A DNA stretch of 6,146 bases from an uncultured Collinsella sp. (GTDB lineage: Bacteria > Actinomycetota > Coriobacteriia > Coriobacteriales > Coriobacteriaceae): the NCBI GenBank assembly GCA_900549185.1, contig URNM01000106.1, positions 1-6,146 of the forward strand, read 5' to 3'. Shown here piece by piece: positions 1-6,146 of this stretch. How positions within the stretch are numbered: position 1 is the stretch's first letter; every line of letters begins with the position of its first letter. A program made the position numbers and the translations under genes. The notes under the pieces were generated by a model, which was given only the letters and a program-made list of their open reading frames with translations, was not told the DNA's origin and ran no database searches.

Positions 1-968
1 CGGCCGAGGGCGCGCAGACTATCTTTTTGTTCGCCGTGGCCATCGTCGCCTACGCGCTGCCGAGCTACCTGGGCGGCAACGGCTTTTTGGCTGTATACCT
101 GGCCGGCATTGTACTGGGCGCCAGCGACATCACCGGCAAGGTCGAGATGGCGCACTTCTTTGACACCCTCACCGAGATGGCCGAGATGACGATCTTCTTC
201 TTGCTCGGCCTGCTCGTGACGCCCGCACGCCTGCCGCAGATGCTGCTGCCGGGCCTAGCGCTCATGGCGTTTATGCTCTTCGCGAGCCGCCCCATCGCCG
301 TCGGCGTACTCCTGGCGCCCTTTAAGACGAACCCCCGCCAGGTCGCGCTCGTAAGCTGGGCGGGCCTGCGCGGAGCAGCTTCGGTCGTCTTTAGTCTCTT
401 TGCCGTGGTTGCCGGCGTTCCTGGTGGACACGACCTATTTGACCTGGTGTTTGTGATTGCTGTGTCGAGCATTGTGGTGCAAGGTTCGCTGCTGCCGGCG
501 GTGGCGAAGAAGCTCGATATGATCGATGCGACCGGCGACGTGCGCCGCACCTTTAACGACTACCGCGACGAGGACGGCATGTCGTTCGTCAAGCTCAAGG
601 TAGGCGCTGGACATCCGTTTGCCGGACGCTCGCTCGCGGACATTGGCAGCGCCACAGATATGCTCGTGGTCCTGGTGCTGCGCGACGGGGCGCACCCGGT
701 ACTGCCCAACGGTGATACCGTGATCCAGGAAGGCGATCTGCTGGTGATGGCCGCCCCAACGTTTGAAGAGCGTGCCGAGGTTACGCTGCGCGAAGTCACC
801 GTGACACCCCACGGTCGCCTGGCCGGCCAGCGCCTGCGCGATGTGCCGCAAGGCAAGCATCCGTTTATTGTGGTGATGCTCAAGCGCGACGGCCAAACGA
901 TCATTCCCGATGGCAACACCCTAATATACGCCGGCGACGAAGCCGTCATCGCCACACTCGCGTCGTAG
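1..968 (+). CDS. CPA1-family potassium/proton antiporter, C-terminal part with two RCK_C domains (5' end outside window)
   Basis: An integral inner-membrane monovalent cation/H+ exchanger of the NhaP2/CvrA type, expected to export K+ or Na+ in exchange for protons. The frame is open to the left edge (first full codon at 3), so the TTG at 27 is not a real start and the N-terminal membrane helices lie outside the window. Visible parts are several hydrophobic helices (about 21-110, 185-310 and 340-500), the family-typical WAGLRGAASVVFS segment at about 357-395, a short linker, then two repeats of a TrkA-C/RCK_C ligand-binding domain (about 585-765 and 780-965). Each repeat has the pattern 'G..L.G..L.D......V..L.RDG....P.G.....GD...'. 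RCK_C domains usually gate transport in response to a small ligand; which ligand applies here is unknown. The TAG at 966-968 cuts the second RCK_C domain just before its usual last helix. An out-of-frame sequence encoding a fitting helix follows at 992. No RCK_N (Rossmann) domain is seen. Confidence 0.88.
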   Translation, partial: AEGAQTIFLFAVAIVAYALPSYLGGNGFLAVYLAGIVLGASDITGKVEMAHFFDTLTEMAEMTIFFLLGLLVTPARLPQMLLPGLALMAFMLFASRPIAVGVLLAPFKTNPRQVALVSWAGLRGAASVVFSLFAVVAGVPGGHDLFDLVFVIAVSSIVVQGSLLPAVAKKLDMIDATGDVRRTFNDYRDEDGMSFVKLKVGAGHPFAGRSLADIGSATDMLVVLVLRDGAHPVLPNGDTVIQEGDLLVMAAPTFEERAEVTLREVTVTPHGRLAGQRLRDVPQGKHPFIVVMLKRDGQTIIPDGNTLIYAGDEAVIATLAS

Positions 969-991
969 TGGCCAGGGGGTAGCTAATTTAG

Positions 992-1060
992 GACGAAGAG
1001 ATCAAGCGCCTAGAGAACCTCATGTCTTCGCTCGCAGATTTGGATTTGCCTGAGGAGTAA
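992..1060 (+). pseudogene. Displaced C-terminal tail of the upstream antiporter (out of frame)
   Basis: Read from 992, this stretch encodes 22 residues beginning DEEIKRLENL and ending LDLPEE before TAA at 1058-1060. It has no start codon of its own with a ribosome binding site, and a TAG (989-991) sits immediately upstream in frame. The first RCK_C repeat of the antiporter ends GDLLVMAAPTFEERAEV. The second ends GDEAVIATLAS and then stops, and joining it to DEEIKRLENL restores the same beta-strand plus acidic helix pattern. Removing exactly 966-991 (26 nt) rejoins the two in frame. I infer a former C-terminus of the antiporter. The alternative is a chance open stretch or an unrelated microprotein starting at ATG 1022, which has no convincing Shine-Dalgarno sequence. 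Confidence 0.5.
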
Positions 1061-1146
1061 GGTCACCACTCTTCCATGTAACCATCCTGTAAATCATAGC
1101 GGCGTAGTCGAGTTTTACCGTGATGCGGTCGCGCCCGGCGCTCCAC

Positions 1147-1157
1147 TGTGCTAAAGT
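1147..1157 (+). promoter_or_regulatory. Putative extended -10 promoter of serC-serA
   Basis: TGTGCTAAAGT holds a TGn-extended -10 hexamer (TAAAGT at 1152-1157). It would start transcription near 1164 and give a leader of about 32 nt before the serC ATG. No good -35 hexamer is seen 16-18 bp upstream (GC-rich there), which fits an extended -10 promoter. The rest of the gap from 1061 to 1146 holds no gene and no clear riboswitch or T-box. Confidence 0.5.
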
Positions 1158-1195
1158 ATCCCGAACGTTCAAACGACTACGAGGGAGACTAGAAG

Positions 1196-2320
<1,125 letters not shown>

Positions 2321-2392
2321 CCCGCAACACGCAGGCCGACCAGCCACCTCAGACCACCCTGTTTAGATCAAAACCTGCTAAGGAGTTTTTCC

Positions 2393-3556
2393 ATGCGTAA
2401 GATTAAGACCATCGACGACATCACTAAAGACGGCAAAGTCGAGTTTGGCGAGGGCTACGAATTTGTAAGCACCGCCGAGGAAGCCGACGCGATCCTGATG
2501 CGCTCGACCGACCTGCACGGCTACGAGCTGCCCGAGGGCATCCGCGCCATCGCCCGCTGCGGCGCCGGCGTCAACAACATCCCCGTCGAGGAGTACGCCA
2601 AGAAGGGCGTCGTCGTCTTTAACTCCCCCGGCGCCAACAGCAACGCCGTCAAGGAGCTCGTCCTGGGCATGCTGGTGCTTTCGAGCCGTGGCGTGGTGCA
2701 GTCGATGAACTGGGTGCGCGACAACGCCGACGACCCCGAGATCCAGGTCGATGCCGAGAAGGCCAAGAAGGCCTTTGTGGGCCGCGAGCTCAAGGGCAAG
2801 CGCATCGGCGTCATCGGCCTGGGCAACGTGGGCTCCAAGGTCGCCAACGCCTGCGTCGATCTGGGCATGGACGTTTACGGCTACGATCCGTTCATTTCCG
2901 TTGAGCACGCGTGGGTGCTGAGCCGCGAGGTGCAGCGCGTAGGCACGCTCGAGGACCTGTGCCGCGGCTGCGACTACCTCACCGTACACGTGCCCAGCAA
3001 GGCAGACACCATCGGCATGATCAGCACCGAGCAGATTAACCTGCTGGCCCCGGACGCCGTGCTCATTAACTACGCGCGCGAAACCATCATTGACGAGGAC
3101 GCCGTCGATGCTGCCCTGCGCGAGGGCAAGCTCAGCTGGTTTAGCTGCGACTTTGCCACGCCCAAGACGGTCAAGATGTCCAATACGTTTATCACCACGC
3201 ACTCGGGCGCCGGCACCGGCGAGGCCGAGGCCAACTGCGCCGACATGGCCATCAGCGAGCTCAAGGATTACCTGGAGAACGGCAACATCGCACACAGCGT
3301 CAACTACCCCGCCTGCAGCATGGGCAAGGCGCGCGCTGCAAGCCGCATTGCCTGCCTGCATGCCAACGTGCCCAACATGATCGGCCAGATCACGGCCATC
3401 CTGGCCAAGGACAACGCCAACGTGCAGCGTATGACCAACGAGTCCGCCGGCGAGAACGCCTACACCATGTTCGACACCGACGAACACCTAGACAGCAGCA
3501 CCATCGAGGCGCTCAAGCAGATTCCGTCGATGTATCGCGTGCGCGTGATCAAGTAG
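2393..3556 (+). CDS. serA: D-3-phosphoglycerate dehydrogenase (SerA), short clostridial-type with ACT domain
   Basis: NAD-dependent cytoplasmic enzyme that oxidises 3-phosphoglycerate to 3-phosphohydroxypyruvate, the committed step of serine synthesis; its product is the substrate of the SerC upstream. The 387 aa comprise a split substrate-binding domain (start to about 100 and about 285-320), a Rossmann domain with GLGNVG (142-147) and the acidic D165 in YGYDPF that should bind NAD ribose, active-site R229 in NYARETIIDE, H270 in TTHSGAGTGEAE, and a C-terminal ACT domain (about 325-387, starting NVPNMIGQITAIL), the usual seat of serine feedback inhibition. The glutamate that normally pairs with the active-site histidine (the E of 'DVF..EP') is absent: after D253 the sequence is FATPK. 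As far as I recall, related short clostridial SerA proteins share this. ATG 2393 follows a clear AAGGAG (2380-2385). Confidence 0.96.
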   Translation: MRKIKTIDDITKDGKVEFGEGYEFVSTAEEADAILMRSTDLHGYELPEGIRAIARCGAGVNNIPVEEYAKKGVVVFNSPGANSNAVKELVLGMLVLSSRGVVQSMNWVRDNADDPEIQVDAEKAKKAFVGRELKGKRIGVIGLGNVGSKVANACVDLGMDVYGYDPFISVEHAWVLSREVQRVGTLEDLCRGCDYLTVHVPSKADTIGMISTEQINLLAPDAVLINYARETIIDEDAVDAALREGKLSWFSCDFATPKTVKMSNTFITTHSGAGTGEAEANCADMAISELKDYLENGNIAHSVNYPACSMGKARAASRIACLHANVPNMIGQITAILAKDNANVQRMTNESAGENAYTMFDTDEHLDSSTIEALKQIPSMYRVRVIK

Positions 3557-3568
3557 CGCCGACTGACC

Positions 3569-3601
3569 TGACGGGCAGCTCCCCATGTGGCCTGCCCGTC
3601 A
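3569..3601 (+). terminator. Perfect 10-bp hairpin after serA, no U-tract
   Basis: TGACGGGCAG (3569-3578) is exactly complementary to CTGCCCGTCA (3592-3601) with a 13-nt loop. It starts 12 nt after the serA stop and lacks a following T run, so it is unlikely to terminate alone. It may protect the 3' end of the serC-serA transcript or act together with the terminator that follows. Confidence 0.5.
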
Positions 3602-3618
3602 CTGACATTGAATGCCCG

Positions 3619-3655
3619 CGGGGGTGCCTTTCGCACGAGAGGCGCCCCCGTTTTT
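3619..3655 (+). terminator. Rho-independent terminator of the serC-serA unit
   Basis: CGGGGGTGCCT (3619-3629) pairs with AGGCGCCCCCG (3640-3650) in an 11-bp stem with one G-T wobble and a 10-nt loop, directly followed by TTTTT (3651-3655). This is a classic intrinsic terminator on the plus strand. It ends the serine operon before the M20 gene. Confidence 0.88.
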
Positions 3656-3694
3656 GTGAGCGCTCCATTAAATGCACCGAGCCGCTTCTTGGCA

Positions 3695-3700
3695 TACAAT
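3695..3700 (+). promoter_or_regulatory. Possible -10 box of the M20 peptidase gene
   Basis: TACAAT lies 34 bp before the ATG and downstream of the serA terminator, where a new promoter is needed. It would give a leader of about 27 nt. The -35 region (about 3672-3677, ATGCAC) is poor and no TGn extension is present, so this is a weak assignment based on position and hexamer similarity. Confidence 0.35.
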
Positions 3701-3724
3701 CTGTATGTTGACCTAGCTATCTGT

Positions 3725-3730
3725 GAGGTG
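3725..3730 (+). promoter_or_regulatory. Ribosome binding site deciding the M20 start
   Basis: GAGGTG, with its GAGG core at 3725-3728, sits 5 nt before ATG 3734. The same frame is open upstream to a GTG at 3587, but that longer form would run through the loop of the first hairpin and all of the intrinsic terminator. The ATG is therefore the right start. Confidence 0.6.
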
Positions 3731-3733
3731 CCT

Positions 3734-4954
3734 ATGGTTGATACAGATTTTGCCTGGCGGCTTACGCAAGGGCTCGTGCGGATCGACAGTTCCGACCCAG
3801 GTGCGTATGAGGGCGAGATTGAACGCTATATCAAAGCGTTGGTTGAGGAACGGTTGGCGCAGCTGAGCCATCCGGTACTCGATGCCGTGCAGGTTGAGGA
3901 ACTCGAGGTGCTGCCCGGGCGCCGCAACCTTATGGTCACCGTGCCGGGACTGAGCGACGAGCCACGGCTCGTCTATATCTGCCATATGGATACCGTTACA
4001 CTGGGCGATGGCTGGGACGCGGACATTCCGCCGCTCGGAGCGATCGTGCGCAACGATAAACTCTATGGCCGCGGTGCCTGCGATATGAAGGGTGGCCTGA
4101 CCTGCGCCATTGCCGCACTGGTCCATACGCTCGAGCGCGTGGCGGCAGAAGGCAAGCTGCCCCGCCGTGGCTTCTCACTCATTTGCTCGGTCGACGAGGA
4201 GGACTTTATGCGCGGCTCAGAGGCCACGATCGATGCTGGCTGGGTCGGCTCGCGTGAATGGGTGCTGGACACCGAGCCCACCGACGGACAGATCCAGGTG
4301 GCGCACAAGGGGCGTACGTGGTTCGAGATTGAAATGACTGGCGTGACGGCGCATGCGAGCCAGCCCTGGAAGGGCGCGGATGCCGTCGCCGCCATGGCCG
4401 AGGTCGTGTGTTCGCTCCGTCGCGCGTTTATGGCGCTGCCCGCGCACGATGAGCTGGGGCCTTCGACCATCACGTTTGGCCAAATCGAGGGCGGATATCG
4501 CCCCTATGTCGTGCCCGACCGCGCCAAAATCTGGGTCGACATGCGTCTGACCCCGCCGACCGATACGGCCGCCGTAACGCGCATGGTAGGGCAGGCCATC
4601 GCCGTCGCCGAAGCCGCCGTTCCCGGTTGCCATGGCAGCTACACCGTGACGGGCGACCGCCCCGCCATCGAGCGCGACCCAAACTCTCCCCTTCTAGCAG
4701 CGCTCAAGCGTGCCGCCGATGACGCGACGGGCGCGGACACGACCGTCGGCTTCTTTACCGGCTACACCGACACCGCCGTCATTGCCGGCAAGACAGGTAA
4801 CCGCAATTGCATGAGCTACGGTCCCGGGTCGCTCGCGCTCGCGCACAAGCCCAACGAATATGTGCCCCACGCCGATATCGTTCGTTGTCAGCAGGTGCTC
4901 ATCGCGCTCGCCGATAACGTGCTCTGGGACGCGAGCGGCCAAGTTGGTGCATAA
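3734..4954 (+). CDS. M20-family metallopeptidase / deacylase (ArgE/DapE-like)
   Basis: A 406-aa soluble enzyme of the M20 zinc hydrolase family, which splits amide bonds of small N-acylated amino acids or dipeptides. No signal peptide is seen, so it should act in the cytoplasm. The metal-site pattern is complete: H84 in ICHMDT, bridging D117 in GRGACDMKGG, the catalytic-base pair E155-E156 in CSVDEED, an acidic ligand in LDTEPT (D179/E181) and H371 in LALAHKPNEYV. The lid/dimerisation domain lies at roughly residues 190-300 and contains GVTAHASQPWKGADA, the usual histidine and glycine region. The exact substrate (acetylornithine, succinyl-diaminopimelate, a dipeptide or another acyl amino acid) cannot be set from the motifs. 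The gene has its own leader after the serA terminator, and a DUF1015-type gene follows 39 bp later, probably in the same transcript. Confidence 0.9.
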   Translation: MVDTDFAWRLTQGLVRIDSSDPGAYEGEIERYIKALVEERLAQLSHPVLDAVQVEELEVLPGRRNLMVTVPGLSDEPRLVYICHMDTVTLGDGWDADIPPLGAIVRNDKLYGRGACDMKGGLTCAIAALVHTLERVAAEGKLPRRGFSLICSVDEEDFMRGSEATIDAGWVGSREWVLDTEPTDGQIQVAHKGRTWFEIEMTGVTAHASQPWKGADAVAAMAEVVCSLRRAFMALPAHDELGPSTITFGQIEGGYRPYVVPDRAKIWVDMRLTPPTDTAAVTRMVGQAIAVAEAAVPGCHGSYTVTGDRPAIERDPNSPLLAALKRAADDATGADTTVGFFTGYTDTAVIAGKTGNRNCMSYGPGSLALAHKPNEYVPHADIVRCQQVLIALADNVLWDASGQVGA

Positions 4955-4993
4955 TAAGCCGCGAACAAACCGACTCGTGCGTTAGGACCGCCC

Positions 4994-5677
4994 ATGAAAG
5001 CACTTCCGTTTCCCTGCATCCGCCCGGCTCAGGACCGCGTGCTCGAGGCGCTGCCTGCAATGGGCAGCATCCTGAGCGGCAACGATGCTCTGCGCGGAGC
5101 CATTGCCGATGGTCTGATGCTCAAGGACCCGGGTGCGGCGTATTACGTGTACGAATGCTCGGGCGAGCCGGGACGTGTGACGGGTGTCGTGGCGATTTGC
5201 CCGACGAGTGTACTTGCGGGCGACAAGGGCGATGCCAGCGCCGACGTGGCCGCCGCTGCGCGCGCGATCGCCGAGCTCAAGGTGCAGCCGCGCCCCGTGT
5301 CGCTCGCCTACGAGGCCTCGCCCGTCATGGATATCATCCTGGGCGCCGCCAAAGAGGGCGCGTCGCTCTACGCCGTCACCGATCCTGCGGGCATTACACA
5401 CCGCGTGTGGGAGGTCAAGCGCGAGGACGCCGTCGGCGCCATCCGTGCCATGCTCGACCAGGCGCCGGAGCCGGTACTGGCCGACGACCCTGCCTACGCT
5501 GGCGCACTAGTCGGGGCATCACAGCTCCTGGCCGATGAGGCCCGTTCCGCCGGAACGTACACCGGCAAGGAGCCGTTCAACTTTACCGTTGCCGTGCTCT
5601 TCCCCGCTGCGCAGGTCAGCGGCGACGCACCGCAGGTTCCGACGGGTCTGCTCACGCACCAAGTCGCGCGGTTCTAG
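4994..5677 (+). CDS. Short, degenerate DUF1015-family protein
   Basis: A 227-aa soluble protein of unknown function. Similarity to DUF1015 is seen in order: the N-terminal PCIRPAQDRVLEALP (family: IRP......ALPYD), a DGLMLKDPGAAYYVYE block, the middle DPAGITHRVWEVKREDAVGAI block (family: D..G..H..W.I.D...I), and a C-terminal GKEPFNFTVAVLFPAAQV followed by a THQ version of the family's PTHR. Full-length members have about 400 residues. This one lacks part of the N-terminal region after ALP and the last 150 or more residues. The family's signature IADGHHR is here LADDPAY (162-168), so the glycine, both histidines and the arginine are lost. ATG 4994 follows AGGA (4984-4987). A strong terminator begins 46 bp after the stop, so the short C-terminus is not a frameshift with a remnant beyond. 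DUF1015 genes commonly accompany serC-serA, which supports the family call. Confidence 0.72.
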   Translation: MKALPFPCIRPAQDRVLEALPAMGSILSGNDALRGAIADGLMLKDPGAAYYVYECSGEPGRVTGVVAICPTSVLAGDKGDASADVAAAARAIAELKVQPRPVSLAYEASPVMDIILGAAKEGASLYAVTDPAGITHRVWEVKREDAVGAIRAMLDQAPEPVLADDPAYAGALVGASQLLADEARSAGTYTGKEPFNFTVAVLFPAAQVSGDAPQVPTGLLTHQVARF

Positions 5678-5722
5678 CAAGACCAGACCGCGCAGCACAA
5701 AAATCGGCAGCTCAACAAACAG

Positions 5723-5763
5723 GGGGCGGAGATGCAGCAGGTACATGCATCTCCGCCCCTTTT
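5723..5763. terminator. Bidirectional intrinsic terminator between convergent genes
   Basis: GGGGCGGAGATGCA (5723-5736) and TGCATCTCCGCCCC (5746-5759) form a perfect 14-bp stem with a 9-nt loop, followed on the plus strand by TTTT (5760-5763). On the minus strand the sequence after the stem is TGTTTGTTG, moderately T-rich. It lies between the plus-strand DUF1015 gene and the minus-strand phosphatase and probably ends both transcripts. Confidence 0.88.
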
Positions 5764-5806
5764 GCGTCGAGAAGTTATGCCGGCGACCCGTGCCGCCGCG
5801 CTCGCG

Positions 5807-6101
5807 TTATCCGCGCTGCGGACCCGCAGTAGCCACGAGCGGTTCAAGCCCCAGCTCGCGCGCGTAGTCTTCCTGCGTAAAGACTTCGACCAGTTCAAAC
5901 GTATCGGCCGCATCGTCAAACGCAAAATGCAGCACTGAGCAGTTGCCCGGCACGCGTTCGCGCTCGTCGGCCGCCGCGCCCCGCACGTGGTCCAAAAACT
6001 CCTTGATAGCCGAGCCGTGGCTCACCGCGAGCACGCACTCGTGGTCCGGACGTCGCATAAGATCGGTTATCGTCGCCGCCATGCGCTCGCGCACCTGCAT
6101 C
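5807..6101 (-). CDS. Histidine phosphatase family protein, C-terminal part (N-terminus lost at contig end)
   Basis: C-terminal part of a cytoplasmic histidine phosphatase (phosphoglycerate-mutase-like fold). The visible part is about 98 residues and ends with TAA at 5807-5809. The strongest mark is ECVLAVSHGSAIKEFLDHVRG, the family's second catalytic histidine motif (V.V.HG), with the His codon at 6017-6019. It is preceded by the usual helix RERMAATITDLM and followed by the NCSVLHFAFDD strand typical of the C-terminal end. The first catalytic motif (RHG) and the rest of the N-terminus should lie to the right but are missing, because genomic sequence stops at 6101. Any start codon upstream of 6101 (ATG at 6116-6118, giving MCIRDR) is adapter sequence. 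ATG at 6098-6100 is an internal methionine, not a start. Substrate unknown; possible roles include sugar-phosphate or nucleotide-precursor phosphatase. Confidence 0.85.
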
Positions 6102-6146
6102 CTGTCTCTTATACACATCTGACGCTGCCGACGACTAGTCGAGGGT
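6102..6146. other. Illumina Nextera adapter (Tn5 mosaic end) at contig end, not genomic
   Basis: CTGTCTCTTATACACATCT (6102-6120) is the 19-bp Tn5 mosaic end as used in Nextera kits. GACGCTGCCGACGA (6121-6134) completes the reverse complement of the read-1 transposase adapter. CTAGTCGA (6135-6142) stands where the 8-nt i5 index is read and, from memory, is the reverse complement of index S513 (TCGACTAG). The final GGGT matches the expected GTGT of the flow-cell arm with one mismatch. This is library read-through left in the assembly, not a natural transposon end. Confidence 0.97.

Noticed and set aside
966..991. Target-site duplication of an insertion element (TAG at both ends of the 26-nt segment)
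   Set aside because: A 3-bp match is too short to mean anything, and keeping one TAG would leave a stop in the restored frame.
1022..1060. Independent microprotein starting at ATG 1022 (12 residues)
   Set aside because: No Shine-Dalgarno sequence. The same frame continues upstream as a sequence that fits the antiporter tail better.
1051..1075. 8-bp stem (TGAGGAGT / ACTCTTCA, one G-T pair, 9-nt loop) after the displaced antiporter tail
   Set aside because: Not GC-rich and no T run follows, so it is too weak to call a terminator.
2378..3487. 369-aa open frame on the minus strand opposite serA
   Set aside because: Same antisense shadow effect. It is rich in V, A, G, H and L, has no recognisable motif, and lies opposite a certain gene.
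3587..3733. GTG start at 3587 that would lengthen the M20 protein by 49 residues
   Set aside because: It has no ribosome binding site, and the added segment reads through a hairpin and an intrinsic terminator. ATG 3734 has GAGG 5 nt upstream and begins at the usual family N-terminus.
6102..6120. Tn5/IS50 mosaic end as evidence for a natural transposon
   Set aside because: The engineered 19-bp mosaic end is followed by Nextera adapter and index sequence at the contig end, so it is a library artefact.

Overview
The window is GC-rich, gene-dense bacterial DNA with codons strongly biased to G or C in third position. Gene content and protein style (a clostridial-type short SerA with a C-terminal ACT domain, a TGn-extended -10 promoter before serC, a CPA1 antiporter with TrkA-C domains) suggest a gut actinobacterium of the Coriobacteriia, possibly Collinsella. 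That assignment is an inference from sequence style, not from a marker gene.

Layout, left to right. (1) Positions 1-968 carry the 3' part of a CPA1-type K+(Na+)/H+ antiporter with two tandem RCK_C/TrkA-C domains. Its natural C-terminal tail appears to lie just downstream, out of frame (992-1060), behind a 26-nt segment that contains the present stop codon. (2) An extended -10 promoter precedes serC (1196-2320), followed after 72 bp by serA (2393-3556). These are the first two enzymes used in the reverse order of the phosphorylated serine pathway, and they probably form one operon, closed by a hairpin and then a strong intrinsic terminator (3569-3655). (3) A second unit has an M20-family zinc peptidase/deacylase (3734-4954) and, 39 bp later, a short, degenerate DUF1015-family protein (4994-5677). 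DUF1015 genes often sit directly after serC-serA in Firmicutes, so the M20 gene looks inserted into that neighbourhood. (4) A perfect 14-bp hairpin terminator (5723-5763) separates this unit from a convergent minus-strand gene, of which only the C-terminal half of a histidine phosphatase is present (5807-6101).

The last 45 bases (6102-6146) are not genomic. They are the Illumina Nextera (Tn5 mosaic end) adapter, followed by what looks like an i5 index and the start of the flow-cell arm. The true biological sequence ends at about 6101, and the apparent N-terminus 'MCIRDR' of the phosphatase is the well-known translation of this adapter. I found no CRISPR array, tRNA, rRNA, phage or complete insertion sequence, and no convincing new multi-gene system. 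The points most worth checking are the adapter end, the displaced antiporter tail and the motif-less DUF1015 protein.
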